Source: Clostridium disporicum (lineage in GTDB: Bacteria; Bacillota; Clostridia; Clostridiales; Clostridiaceae). From it: a DNA stretch of 64,000 bases. Under the pieces are notes generated by a model. It searched no databases. It saw only the letters and a list, made by a program, of their open reading frames with translations, and was not told the DNA's origin. Within the stretch, counting starts at the first letter, position 1; each line of letters starts with the position of its first letter. Below, in pieces: positions 55,435-64,000 of the stretch. Where the stretch lies: the NCBI RefSeq assembly GCF_001405015.1, contig NZ_CYZX01000015.1:23561-87560 (forward strand), written 5' to 3'. The translations under genes and the position numbers were made by a program.

Positions 55435-57366
55435 ATGATTAAAATTACTTTAAAAGATGGATCTATTAAAGAAGTTGAAAATGGATCATCAGTTTTAGAT
55501 GTTGCTAAATCTATTAGCGAAGGATTAGCAAGAAATGCTCAATGTGGTCTTGTTAACGGAGAGGTTGTTGATTTAAGAACTCAATTAAATGAAGATTGTG
55601 AATTAGCTATATGTACTTTTGATTCTCAAGAAGGAAAGGATACAGTAAGACACAGTATCTCTCACGTATTAGCTGCAGCTGTTAAAAGATTATTCCCTGA
55701 AGCAAAACTTGCTATAGGACCTTCAATAGCTAATGGATTCTATTATGATTTTGATGTAGAAAAAGCTTTCACTGCAGACGATTTAGTAAAAATCGAAGCT
55801 GAAATGAAAAAAATAATAAAGGAAAATCCTCAAATAGAAAGATTTGAACTTCCTAGAAATGAAGCTTTAGAACTTATGAAGGATGAACCTTATAAGGTTG
55901 AATTAATAAATGAACTTCCAGAAGATGAAGTTATTTCATTCTACAAAATGGGTGATTTTACAGACCTTTGTGCTGGTCCTCACGTAATGTCATTAAAGAA
56001 TATTAAAGCTATAAAACTTATAAGAAGTGCTGGTGCTTACTGGAAAGGTGACGAAAAGAATAAGATGCTTTCTAGAATATACGGAACAGCATTCTTAAAG
56101 AACGCTGATTTAGAGGCTCACTTAGCAGCTTTAGAAGAAGCTAAAAAGAGAGATCATAATAAATTAGGTAGAGAACTGGGAATATTTACTACTGATGAAA
56201 AAGTAGGTCAAGGACTTCCACTATTCATGCCTAAGGGAGCTAAATTATTCCAAACTCTTCAAAGATGGATTGAAGATGAAGAAGAAAAAAGAGGTTATGT
56301 TTTAACTAAAACTCCATTTATGTCTAAAAATGATTTATTTGTTGCTTCTGGTCACTGGAGTCACTATAAAGATGGTATGTTTGTATTAGGTGATGAAGAA
56401 AAAGATACAGAAGTTATGGCTTTAAGACCAATGACTTGTCCATTCCAATTCACTGTTTATAATGCAGAACAACATAGCTATAGAGATCTTCCAATAAGAT
56501 ATGCTGAGACTTCTACTCTATTCAGAAAAGAAGCTTCTGGAGAAATGCATGGTCTTACTAGAGTTAGACAATTCACACTTTCAGAAGGACATATAATTTG
56601 TACTCCTGAACAAGTTGAATCAGAATTTAGAGAAGTTATAGACTTAATAAACTATGTTATGGAAACTCTAGGAATTGCAGAAGATATAACTTATAGATTC
56701 TCTAAGTGGGATCCAACTAATACTGAAAAATATATAAATAACCCAGAAGCTTGGGAAGCTACTCAAAACCAAATGAGAACTATATTAAATCACTTAAATA
56801 TAGATTATGTTGAAGCTGAAGGTGAAGCTGCATTCTACGGACCAAAGCTTGATATTCAATCTAAGAACGTTCATGGAAAAGAAGATACTATAATAACAGT
56901 TCAAATAGACTTTGCTCTAGGTGAAAGATTAGGTATGTCTTACATAGATAAAGATGGTGAAAAGAAAATACCATTTGTTATTCATAGATCTTCAATCGGA
57001 TGTTATGAAAGAACTATTGCAACTTTAATAGAAAAATATGCTGGTGCATTCCCAACATGGATGGCTCCAGTTCAAGTAAAAGTTCTTCCACTTTCAGATA
57101 AATATGCTGATTATGCTGATAGCGTAGTTAGAACTTTAAGAAACAATGGTGTTAGAGTTGAAGTTGACCACAGAACTGAAAAGATTGGTTATAAAATAAG
57201 AGAAGCTAGACTTGAAAGAGTTCCTTATATCCTAGTTGTTGGAGAAAAGGAAGCTGCAAACAATGAAGTTGCAGTAAGAAGTAGAAAGAACGATGATGAA
57301 GGTGCAATTGCATTAGATTCATTCGTTGAAAGAATTAAAACTGAAATTGCTAACAAAGAAAGATAA
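55435..57366 (+). CDS. thrS: Threonyl-tRNA synthetase
   Basis: 643 aa, ATG behind AAAGGAG. TGS domain (1-61), editing domain with HSISHVLAAAVK (about 73), class II catalytic core with MTCPFQF (zinc Cys, about 337) and VIHRSSIGCYERT (motif 3), and an anticodon-binding domain at the C-terminus. Full length. Controlled by the T-box leader upstream. Confidence 0.98.
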   Translation: MIKITLKDGSIKEVENGSSVLDVAKSISEGLARNAQCGLVNGEVVDLRTQLNEDCELAICTFDSQEGKDTVRHSISHVLAAAVKRLFPEAKLAIGPSIANGFYYDFDVEKAFTADDLVKIEAEMKKIIKENPQIERFELPRNEALELMKDEPYKVELINELPEDEVISFYKMGDFTDLCAGPHVMSLKNIKAIKLIRSAGAYWKGDEKNKMLSRIYGTAFLKNADLEAHLAALEEAKKRDHNKLGRELGIFTTDEKVGQGLPLFMPKGAKLFQTLQRWIEDEEEKRGYVLTKTPFMSKNDLFVASGHWSHYKDGMFVLGDEEKDTEVMALRPMTCPFQFTVYNAEQHSYRDLPIRYAETSTLFRKEASGEMHGLTRVRQFTLSEGHIICTPEQVESEFREVIDLINYVMETLGIAEDITYRFSKWDPTNTEKYINNPEAWEATQNQMRTILNHLNIDYVEAEGEAAFYGPKLDIQSKNVHGKEDTIITVQIDFALGERLGMSYIDKDGEKKIPFVIHRSSIGCYERTIATLIEKYAGAFPTWMAPVQVKVLPLSDKYADYADSVVRTLRNNGVRVEVDHRTEKIGYKIREARLERVPYILVVGEKEAANNEVAVRSRKNDDEGAIALDSFVERIKTEIANKER

Positions 57367-57372
57367 AAATTT

Positions 57373-57397
57373 AGAGGCTGATTTTCAGCCTCTTTTT
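57373..57397. terminator. Terminator after thrS
   Basis: AGAGGCTGA, loop TTT, TCAGCCTCT, then TTTTT. Confidence 0.93.
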
Positions 57398-57402
57398 TAT
57401 TT

Positions 57403-57978
57403 CTAAATTGTATTTTCTATATAAATCATTTCTTTATCAGTAAATATATAATTTACTTTAATATCATGCTCTTCTGCTTTTATATAATTCACCATCTGAA
57501 AATTATATGCCAATGCTACCTTAACTACATCATAATTTAAATTTGAAATATATTTATCGTAATATCCCCCACCATATCCGATTCTATTACCATCACTATC
57601 AAATGCTATTCCAGGCATTATTATGATATCAAATTTTTCTTCAGTATTATTTTTATCCACAATATTAGGTTCTAAAATACCATACTTATTAACACTTAGT
57701 TCATTTAAACTGTGAATTTCTACTGACTTCATAGTTTTATCTTCTATATTAATCTTAGGCACATAAACTGATTTATTATTATCTATTGAATTTTTAATTA
57801 TATCTATTGTATCTACTTCATTATTATAGCTTACATATATAAAAATCTTGTTGGCATTTATATATAGATCATTTTCTATTACTGATTCATATATTATCCT
57901 ATCTAACCTCTTCTTTTCTTCTTTTTTTAAATTATGTCTTAAGTCTAATACCTTTTTTCTAATGATGTTTTTATACAT
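57403..57978 (-). CDS. 5-formyltetrahydrofolate cyclo-ligase
   Basis: 191 aa from the ATG at 57978; the frame opens two codons earlier at a TTG. 5-FTHF_cyc-lig family: an RKKVLDLRHNLKKEE N-terminus, and the substrate-site motif FDIIIMPGIAFDSDGNRIGYGGGYYDKY (about 115-142, given here by its key residues PG, FD, R and GGGYYD). It converts 5-formyl-THF to 5,10-methenyl-THF using ATP. It overlaps the upstream CPBP gene by 8 bp. Confidence 0.92.
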   Translation of the reverse strand: MYKNIIRKKVLDLRHNLKKEEKKRLDRIIYESVIENDLYINANKIFIYVSYNNEVDTIDIIKNSIDNNKSVYVPKINIEDKTMKSVEIHSLNELSVNKYGILEPNIVDKNNTEEKFDIIIMPGIAFDSDGNRIGYGGGYYDKYISNLNYDVVKVALAYNFQMVNYIKAEEHDIKVNYIFTDKEMIYIENTI

Positions 57979-58813
57979 TTTCAATTCCTTTATTATTCTT
58001 TATTGTCCTAAAAGATTTGATAAAAATAATTAGTCCTATTATAGGAATTACTATAAACAAAATTATTGTCCATAATCTTGATTCTGGATATACTACAAAA
58101 TTAACTAAAAAATTATTAGCAAAGTGCATACCCATACAAACATAAATTGATCTTGTATAATAGTAGGCTAGTCCAATAATTACACCTAGAAGAAATGCAT
58201 TTATTCCTTGTGGTAAATTCATATGAGCTATACCAAATATAAGCGCTGAATATATTATTGCTTTTTTATAACTATACTTTTTTAATAATCCATTTAACAA
58301 TATTCCTCTATATAATATCTCTTCAAAGAACGGAGCCATAATGCAGCTTGAAATAAATATAAAAATATATGATGTATTCAAAAGATATTGTTCTAAATAT
58401 TCATATAGCCCCTCATTTAGAGTTGGCAATGAATATAATAGAAAATCAAATACTCCATAGGTAATACATATATATCCAACTATCATACCTACTCCAGCTA
58501 AGTACTTTTTCTTAGAGATTTTTTCATCATATAATACATTTCCATTAGTTTCAAAACTTCTATTAATTAACACTATAATAACTAACATAATTCCATATTG
58601 ATAAATAAAATCTGTTATAGTTGTTAATAAATTTTCACTCCAGCTATTCATAAAGAACATATCTCTATAAAACTCTACGAATATACTTATAGGAGTATAT
58701 ACAAAACTATAAGTTATATCAAAAATAAATGATAGTATTATAGCCTTCCAAAAAGTAATAGGTTTAATTTCTAGACTTCCTTCGTTTAAGTTTTTAATAT
58801 AATTTAATTTCAT
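57971..58813 (-). CDS. CPBP-family intramembrane metalloprotease
   Basis: 280 aa, about eight helices. Abi/CPBP motifs: PFFEEILYRGILL (EExxxR, about 162) and FGIAHMNLPQGINAF (second motif with His), then MGMHFANNF. Eukaryotic relatives cleave CAAX proteins; bacterial members serve in maturation or immunity of peptides. Substrate unknown. Translation-coupled to the folate enzyme gene. Confidence 0.88.
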   Translation of the reverse strand: MKLNYIKNLNEGSLEIKPITFWKAIILSFIFDITYSFVYTPISIFVEFYRDMFFMNSWSENLLTTITDFIYQYGIMLVIIVLINRSFETNGNVLYDEKISKKKYLAGVGMIVGYICITYGVFDFLLYSLPTLNEGLYEYLEQYLLNTSYIFIFISSCIMAPFFEEILYRGILLNGLLKKYSYKKAIIYSALIFGIAHMNLPQGINAFLLGVIIGLAYYYTRSIYVCMGMHFANNFLVNFVVYPESRLWTIILFIVIPIIGLIIFIKSFRTIKNNKGIENV

Positions 58814-58864
58814 TATTCACCCTTTAAATTGTTATTATTATACAATTAATTATACACACAATAC

Positions 58865-58960
58865 TGTAGCTTCGCCACATTAAAAATTGCTACGCTAAAT
58901 GAAAATATACTTTGTATAATGCAAATTGTCTACGACAAGTGAAAACCTCCACTTTGTCGT
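58865..58960. repeat. Short hairpin array with GTGAAAA-type linkers
   Basis: Hairpins TGTAGC-TTC-GCCACA (58865-58879), ATAC-TTT-GTAT and TTGTC-TAC-GACAA (58926-58938) alternate with linkers AATGAAAAT and AGTGAAAAC. Same linker as the arrays at 34411-34663 and, on the other strand, 21840-21967. It lies past the DUF1540 stop on the minus strand. Confidence 0.6.
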
Positions 58961-58992
58961 AAAACAATAATCCTCTTTTATTTAGGTCAAAC

Positions 58993-59307
58993 TTAAAGTT
59001 TTGGTACAAAGCTATTACATTCAGTTTCTCCAGTTGTACATGCATTCATGCCAGCAATATGTATTGCTTCTGCTGCACACATACGATTCTCATTATATGT
59101 ACAATTTTCAGCTTCACATTGAACATTTAAGCTTCCATGAGGTGCTTCAAAATTACTTGTGAAAGCTCCATGCTTTTCTTCAAAACTATCACAACATGTT
59201 GCTGAGGCCGAAGATGCTTCAGACCCTCCTACTGTTATTCCTTCTTTACAACAGCATGCAGAATTATTATGTATACAACTTTCTACATTACAAATTAAAT
59301 TGGTCAT
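58993..59307 (-). CDS. DUF1540 duplicated cysteine-rich protein
   Basis: 104 aa, ATG behind AGGAGG. Two DUF1540 repeats: CNVESCIHNNSACCCKEGI at the N-terminus and CEAENCTYNENRMCAAEAI at about 61-79, each followed by a Cys before a short hydrophobic patch (ATCCDSF, ETECNSF). The four-Cys pattern suggests metal binding. Common in Clostridium; function unknown. The gap 59308-59595 holds only AT-rich promoter sequence for glnS (TTGATT, 16 bp, TATAAT at 59510-59537). Confidence 0.88.
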   Translation of the reverse strand: MTNLICNVESCIHNNSACCCKEGITVGGSEASSASATCCDSFEEKHGAFTSNFEAPHGSLNVQCEAENCTYNENRMCAAEAIHIAGMNACTTGETECNSFVPKL

Positions 59308-59595
59308 ATTATACCTCCTAAAAATACATATGAGTCTTATTTATATTTTTAGAAATATTGATTCTTTTATTCACATCTATAATTTTATTGTCGATTTTAT
59401 TGTATTTATATAACTTTTTATATAAAGGTTACTTTCTTTTTTACTTATATTAGATTAAAATTATTATTAATAGTAAATATATAAAATATATAGTTTAACC
59501 GTTGAAATTTGATTAAATAATAAGTTGTATTTATAATATTTATTAACTTTTAATTTCAAAATAAACTAAAATATGATAATAGGAGAGGTAATACT

Positions 59596-61254
59596 ATGTC
59601 AAATGAAATTAATTCTTCTAATTTTATAAGAAATATAATTGTAGAAGACCTTAATAGTGGAAAGCATAAAGAAATAATAACTCGTTTCCCACCAGAACCA
59701 AATGGTTATCTTCATATAGGTCATGCTAAATCAATACTTTTAAACTTTGGATTAGCTGAAGAATTTAAAGGTAAAACTCACTTAAGATTTGATGACACTA
59801 ATCCAGTTAAAGAAGATACTGAATATGTTGAATCAATAAAAGAAGATGTTAAATGGCTTGGTGGAAACTGGGATGCTCTTTACTTTGCATCTGATTACTT
59901 TGAAGAAATGTATAACAGAGCTGTTTTATTAATAAAAAAAGGATTAGCTTACGTTTGTGATTTAACACCTGAAGAAGCTAAAGAATATAGAGGAACATTA
60001 ACTGAACCTGGTAAAGAAAGTCCATATAGAAGTAGATCAGTTGAAGAAAACCTTGATTTATTCGAAAGAATGAGAAAAGGTGAATTTAAAGATGGAGAAA
60101 AAGTTTTAAGAGCTAAAATAGATATGGCTTCTCCTAATATGAACATGAGAGATCCTATAATTTATAGAATAGCTCATGCTACTCATCATAATACAGGCGA
60201 TAAGTGGTGTATCTATCCAATGTATGACTTTGCTCATCCATTAGAAGATGCTATTGAATCTGTAACTCACTCTATTTGTACTTTAGAGTTTGAAGATCAT
60301 AGACCTCTTTATGATTGGGTTGTTAAGGAATGTGAAATGGAGTCAATTCCAAGACAAATAGAATTTGCTAGATTAAACATGACTAATACTGTTATGAGTA
60401 AGAGAAAGCTTAAACAATTAGTTGATGAAGGTGTTGTTGATGGATGGGATGATCCAAGAATGCCTACTATATCAGGTCTTAGAAGAAGAGGATGTACGCC
60501 AGAAGCATTAAGAAACTTCTGCTCTGCCATAGGTGTTGCTAAAGCTAACTCAATAGTAGATTCTCAAATGTTAGACTATTTCATAAGAGAAGATTTACAA
60601 ATGAAAGCTCCACTTGCAATGGCTGTTTTAAGACCTTTAAAATTAGTTATAACTAACTATCCTGAAGATCAAACAGAAATGTTAGAAATAGAAAATAACG
60701 CTAAAGATGAATCTTTCGGTAAGAGATTAGTTCCATTCTCTAGAGAGCTATATATCGAAAGAGAAGATTTTATGGAAGAACCGGTTAAAAAGTACTTTAG
60801 ATTATTCCCTGGTAACGAAGTTAGATTAAAAGGTGCTTATTTTGTAAAATGTACTGATGTAATAAAAGATGAAAATGGTGAAGTTATCGAAGTTCACTGT
60901 ACTTATGATCCAGAAACTAAAAGTGGTTCAGGATTCACTGGAAGAAAGGTTAAAGCTACTATACATTGGGTAGATGCTAAAACTGCAAAACCTGCTGAAT
61001 TTAGATTATATGAGCCATTAATATTAGATGATCAAGAAGGAAATGAAGGTAAACACTTCTTAGAACAAATAAATCCTAACTCAATGGAAATTTTACAAGG
61101 ATTTATTGAACCAGTAGCTGTAGAAAATGCAAGTCCACTAGATAAGTTCCAAATGGTTAGAAACGGATTCTTTACAGTAGATTCTAAATATACTACATCT
61201 GAAAAATTAGTGTTTAATAGAATCGTACCTTTAAAATCATCATTTAAATTATAA
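59596..61254 (+). CDS. glnS: Glutaminyl-tRNA synthetase
   Basis: 552 aa, ATG behind AGGAGAGG. Class I core with PPEPNGYLHIGHAKS (HIGH) and MSKRKL (KMSKS, about 266), ATHHNTGDKWCIYPMYDFAHP, and a C-terminal beta-barrel anticodon domain. Direct GlnRS is rarer in Firmicutes than GatCAB, and probably arrived by transfer. A glutamyl-type synthetase gene lies 0.9 kb away, so a tRNA-Glu/Gln division of labour needs both. Confidence 0.97.
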   Translation: MSNEINSSNFIRNIIVEDLNSGKHKEIITRFPPEPNGYLHIGHAKSILLNFGLAEEFKGKTHLRFDDTNPVKEDTEYVESIKEDVKWLGGNWDALYFASDYFEEMYNRAVLLIKKGLAYVCDLTPEEAKEYRGTLTEPGKESPYRSRSVEENLDLFERMRKGEFKDGEKVLRAKIDMASPNMNMRDPIIYRIAHATHHNTGDKWCIYPMYDFAHPLEDAIESVTHSICTLEFEDHRPLYDWVVKECEMESIPRQIEFARLNMTNTVMSKRKLKQLVDEGVVDGWDDPRMPTISGLRRRGCTPEALRNFCSAIGVAKANSIVDSQMLDYFIREDLQMKAPLAMAVLRPLKLVITNYPEDQTEMLEIENNAKDESFGKRLVPFSRELYIEREDFMEEPVKKYFRLFPGNEVRLKGAYFVKCTDVIKDENGEVIEVHCTYDPETKSGSGFTGRKVKATIHWVDAKTAKPAEFRLYEPLILDDQEGNEGKHFLEQINPNSMEILQGFIEPVAVENASPLDKFQMVRNGFFTVDSKYTTSEKLVFNRIVPLKSSFKL

Positions 61255-61286
61255 AAAGAAGTGGCCACTGGCCACCTCTTTTTTTG
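61253..61286 (+). terminator. Terminator after glnS
   Basis: GAAGTGGCC, loop ACT, GGCCACCTC, then TTTTTTT. Confidence 0.92.
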
Positions 61287-61400
61287 TATGAATATAAATT
61301 ATGAAAATTATATTGAAATTAATTAATTTCTCAAAGATTCATTTTATACCCATCTCCGTTGACTACCTCATCTTAGTAAGGTGAAATGATTGAATTAGTA

Positions 61401-61430
61401 GAAGTAAGGTAACGGGTTATTACCAACTTC
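61401..61430. repeat. Hairpin downstream of the small-peptide genes
   Basis: GAAGT-AA-GGTAA ... TTACC-A-ACTTC; no U tract on either strand. It lies just past the stop of the 45-aa gene on the minus strand and may stabilise its message. The surrounding 61290-61440 shows no gene. Confidence 0.4.
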
Positions 61431-61443
61431 TGAGTCGCCAAAT

Positions 61444-61581
61444 CTATTTTGTAGATGTCCATTTATTATCTGTAGCAGTTTTTTCTTCTTTATGACTCCT
61501 ACAACTTTGACAACTATTTAAACTTGATGTAGGTTTTGATGCCCATGCGTTATTTGTAGCTGTTTTACAATAATTATGCAT
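61444..61581 (-). CDS. Small Cys/Trp-rich peptide A, unknown function
   Basis: 45 aa, ATG with a near-perfect AAGGAGGAGA nine nt upstream, which makes real translation likely. The sequence holds an internal repeat: KTATNNAWAS (about 6-15) and KTATDNKWTS (about 34-43), with a SCQSC pair between. It is paralogous to the next upstream small gene. No signal peptide or known family. A structural spore peptide, a metal-binding peptide or a modified-peptide precursor are all possible. Confidence 0.65.
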   Translation of the reverse strand: MHNYCKTATNNAWASKPTSSLNSCQSCRSHKEEKTATDNKWTSTK

Positions 61582-61718
61582 TAGAAATCTCCTCCTTCAT
61601 TAAGTTTCATTAATAGTATGTTCTTTAAGTTCATCTTAATACATGGAAATTATTTATAAAGTTATGTATTAAAATTTAATACATTTATATTTTATATAGT
61701 TTTATATTTATTTAAGCA

Positions 61719-61871
61719 TTACCATTGATTATTAGTTGCTGTTTTCTCTTGTTTTTTATTACATTTACAATTATCATAAATACTTGATTGTACACTAGCT
61801 GGTGATGCCCACTGATTGTTGCCTGCTGATTTTTGCGCCTTATTACATCCACAATTTGCATTTTTACTCAT
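61719..61871 (-). CDS. Small Cys/Trp-rich peptide B, unknown function
   Basis: 50 aa, ATG with AAAGAGGTG upstream. CGCNKAQKSAGNNQWASPAS near the N-terminus, a CKC pair at about 36-38, and EKTATNNQW at the C-terminus: the same repeat-Cys-pair-repeat plan as peptide A. The two genes are in tandem on the minus strand, 137 bp apart. The region 61872-62064 upstream is AT-rich with small inverted repeats and no gene. Confidence 0.65.
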   Translation of the reverse strand: MSKNANCGCNKAQKSAGNNQWASPASVQSSIYDNCKCNKKQEKTATNNQW

Positions 61872-62064
61872 ATACAAAGCACCTCTTTAAAATATATTTA
61901 GCCCTGATACAGCCAAGTCTAATACTTAGTTCTACCACCGCTACAATAATAGTTTGTACATTATTCTCTTCGTAATACCTTGTATTAATTGTTTAAAATA
62001 GCATTGTAATGTTCTCTTCCAATAATATTAAATTTATACCATTATAAAATTATATAAATAAAAA

Positions 62065-62098
62065 ATAAGAACTCTCTAACTAAGTAGAGAATTCTTAT
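62065..62098 (-). terminator. Terminator after gltX
   Basis: ATAAGAACTCTCTA paired with TAGAGAATTCTTAT (one mismatch); minus strand continues TTTTTATTTAT. Confidence 0.75.
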
Positions 62099-62119
62099 AT
62101 CTTATAAATATCTAATATA

Positions 62120-63781
62120 TTATAAACTTAAAAATCTTTCAAATCTTTCTCTTACCTTTTCTTCACCCATAATTTGCATTATAGTATAAAGGTCTGGAGT
62201 ATTAGTTCTGTGTGATAATGCACTTCTTACTGCTCCAGCAACATCTGAAATCATTCCTTTAAAAGCATCTGGATTAGCTTTGTACTCTTTTCTATTTGCG
62301 CAATATCCAAGCTCTGCTCCTATTACTTTTAACTCTTCAAACCAAGCTTCTTGGCTTCCTATATTAAAAGTAAATCTCTTAGCATATTCTTCGATTATAG
62401 CTTTAGCATTTTCTAATGATAAAGTCTTTGGAAGTTCTACTTGTTCTGCTGTCTCATTGTAGAATAATTCATCAAAGAAATAGAATATTTTGTCTTTAAC
62501 TTCATCCCATTTAGCAAAATCTTTTCTTGGCTTTGGACCTTCTTTATCTATATTAAATACTTCTTTTGCCATAGCTTCATTTGAAGTTACTAGGTCATAC
62601 ATTTCTTTATCAAATTCTTTAGCCCATGCTGTATATTGAGCATATACTTCGTTTGCTGGCATTCTAGCTATAACATCTTTAGAAACGTCATTTAATTTAA
62701 CTAAATCAAATAATGCTCCACTCTTGCTCATTTTCTCTAATTGAACATTAAATTCGTGATAATCAGCAGTTGGATTTTCAGCTCTCCATTCTTCATATGT
62801 TGAATTTACGATATTTAATAAGTATTCAATAACACATACTGTTGGATATCCTACTTCTTTATAATAAGAAACTGCAGCTTCAGCATCTTTTCTCTTAGAA
62901 AGTTTTCTCTTAGATCCACCTTCTTGTTTCATTATTGTTGGAATATGAGCATAATTTGGTCTTTCGAATCCTAAAACATCAAATAATTGAACATGTATTG
63001 GAAGTGATGATAACCATTCTTCTCCTCTTATAACATGAGTTGTTCTCATTAAATAATCATCTATTGCGTGAGCAAAGTGATATGTTGGAAGTCCATCACC
63101 TTTAATTATAACAACATCTTGATTGTTTTCTGGGAAAGAAATATCACCTTTAATTAAATCATGGAACTCAACTCTATTTTCAATATTTCCTGGTGATTTT
63201 AATCTTAAAATATAGCTTTCTCCGTTATTAATTCTTTCTATAGCTTCTTCTTCAGTTATATTTCTGAATTTAGCATATTCTCCATAGTATCCTGGAGTTA
63301 TCTTATTAGCTACTTGTCTTTCTCTTAATTCAGCTAATTCTTCTGGAGTACAGAAACATGGATAAGCTAATCCTTTTAATAGTAAATCTTTAGCAAAAGT
63401 TTTATATATTTCAGCTCTTTCACTTTGTCTATATGGACCATATTCACCTTTTGAAGTATCTTGCCCAGTCATTCCTTCACTGAAGTCCATACCAAAATTA
63501 TGCATTGTAGCAATTGTATCTTCAATAGCTCCTTCAACTTCTCTCTTTTGGTCTGTATCTTCTATTCTTAAGAAAAATACTCCTTCAGTTTGACTTGCTA
63601 ATCTTTCATTTATTAAAGCTGCAAATACTCCTCCAATATGTTGAAACCCTGTTGGAGATGGTGCATATCTACATACTACAGCACCTTCTTTTAAATTTCT
63701 TTTAGGATACTTTTCAATATAATATTGAGGTGTCTTATCAATATTAGGGAATATTAATTCTGCTAATTTTTCAAATGCCAT
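62120..63781 (-). CDS. gltX: Glutamyl-tRNA synthetase
   Basis: 553 aa, longer than the typical 480-500. Class I core: CRYAPSPTGFQHIGG (HIGH variant QHIG) and KLSKRKD (about 292), with RIEDTDQKREV and GDGLPTYHFAHAIDDYLM. It charges tRNA-Glu. Because glnS is also encoded nearby, it may be Glu-specific, but this cannot be read from sequence. ATG preceded by AGGAGAG. Confidence 0.95.
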   Translation of the reverse strand: MAFEKLAELIFPNIDKTPQYYIEKYPKRNLKEGAVVCRYAPSPTGFQHIGGVFAALINERLASQTEGVFFLRIEDTDQKREVEGAIEDTIATMHNFGMDFSEGMTGQDTSKGEYGPYRQSERAEIYKTFAKDLLLKGLAYPCFCTPEELAELRERQVANKITPGYYGEYAKFRNITEEEAIERINNGESYILRLKSPGNIENRVEFHDLIKGDISFPENNQDVVIIKGDGLPTYHFAHAIDDYLMRTTHVIRGEEWLSSLPIHVQLFDVLGFERPNYAHIPTIMKQEGGSKRKLSKRKDAEAAVSYYKEVGYPTVCVIEYLLNIVNSTYEEWRAENPTADYHEFNVQLEKMSKSGALFDLVKLNDVSKDVIARMPANEVYAQYTAWAKEFDKEMYDLVTSNEAMAKEVFNIDKEGPKPRKDFAKWDEVKDKIFYFFDELFYNETAEQVELPKTLSLENAKAIIEEYAKRFTFNIGSQEAWFEELKVIGAELGYCANRKEYKANPDAFKGMISDVAGAVRSALSHRTNTPDLYTIMQIMGEEKVRERFERFLSL

Positions 63782-63915
63782 TTTGTTCTCTCCTCTTTCT
63801 ACAATTAATAGTTAAGATTTAAAAATTAAGACTTTATGATAAAGCTCATATAGAGTTCTTTATTTTTAATATATATTGTTTTATATTATTTCTTAATTTT
63901 TATATTTTAAAATAA

Positions 63916-64000
63916 GGCTCTGTTAGATTAAATTGTTGATATTGTACTCAAAATAGGGTTGTACAAATTACAACCCTATCTAACTATAAACTCTGTTTAG
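63916..64000. mobile_element. Terminal inverted repeat and edge of a second IS1595-like element, partial
   Basis: GGCTCTGTTAG starts a 28-bp block (63916-63943) matching the left end of the IS at 9572 in 22 of 28 positions, including GGCT, TGTT and GTTGA-N-ATT. A terminator-like hairpin AATAGGGTTGT/ACAACCCTAT (63952-63979) follows 8 nt later, as near the right end of the first IS. This suggests the element's right end, with its genes reading towards this edge from beyond the window. Confidence 0.6.

Noticed and set aside
59502..59517. IS relic before glnS: 16-bp match (GTTGAAATTTGATTAA) to the inner left end of the IS at 9572
   Set aside because: No terminal GGCTTTG, no second end and no transposase fragment; the match is AT-rich and falls in a promoter -35 region in both places.
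61340..61440. Riboswitch or known ncRNA after glnS
   Set aside because: There is some inverted-repeat structure, but no match to any class I know and no U-tract terminator; reported only as a hairpin.

Overview
The window is AT-rich, gene-dense DNA from a low-GC anaerobic Firmicute, almost certainly Clostridium sensu stricto. The evidence is a butyrate-type crt-bcd-etfB-etfA-hbd operon behind a Rex box, a monomeric [FeFe] hydrogenase, CIRCE-controlled groESL, T-box, S-box and manganese riboswitches, and a clostridial type IV pilus (T4P) locus with a PilM-PilN fusion. I cannot resolve the species.

Layout. 1-12.1 kb: T4P cluster on the minus strand, transcribed pilD, pilB, pilC, pilA, second pilin, pilMN, pilO and three minor pilins, the last running off the left edge. 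One minor pilin ends in a domain resembling carbohydrate-binding module CBM2. A complete IS1595-type element with a lipoprotein passenger and a perfect 8-bp target duplication sits between pilD and pilB and has rewritten the pilD 3' end. 12.3-22 kb: groESL, hydrogenase, a gatZ-type gene with its GntR regulator and two matching operators, an 8-oxoguanine glycosylase, and small membrane or Cys-rich proteins. 22-28 kb: butyryl-CoA operon and rex. 27.9-31.7 kb and 37-40 kb: metal homeostasis. mntP and a P2-type ATPase each lie behind a yybP-ykoY (Mn2+) riboswitch with a near-consensus promoter, and a CadA-type ATPase is paired with an ArsR-family regulator and operator. 31.8-34.4 kb: mannose-family PTS. 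34.4-36.9 kb: an array of small hairpins, a decayed lnt copy and a second lnt copy broken by one in-frame stop. 40-49 kb: a CLC-type (possibly fluoride) antiporter, a single-domain globin, manC, an aldehyde dehydrogenase, a secreted DUF4163/DUF3298-like protein whose gene carries a cluster of DnaA boxes, a pseudouridine synthase, a SigI-C/RsgI fusion next to a class D sortase, and ispF. 49.7-55 kb: a NhaC-family transporter under a SAM-I riboswitch (probably a methionine carrier), four tRNAs, an HNH protein, and a chromate-transporter pair with a LysR regulator. 55-64 kb: T-box-controlled thrS, fthC, a CPBP protease, a DUF1540 protein, glnS, two small paralogous Cys/Trp peptides, gltX, and the end of a second IS at the right edge.

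Most unusual items: the CBM2-tipped minor pilin, the sigma/anti-sigma single-chain fusion, the hairpin arrays with conserved GTGAAAAG-like linkers at three loci, the twin small Cys/Trp peptides, the doubly broken lnt locus, the DnaA-box cluster, and the IS insertion that supplied a new stop codon to pilD.
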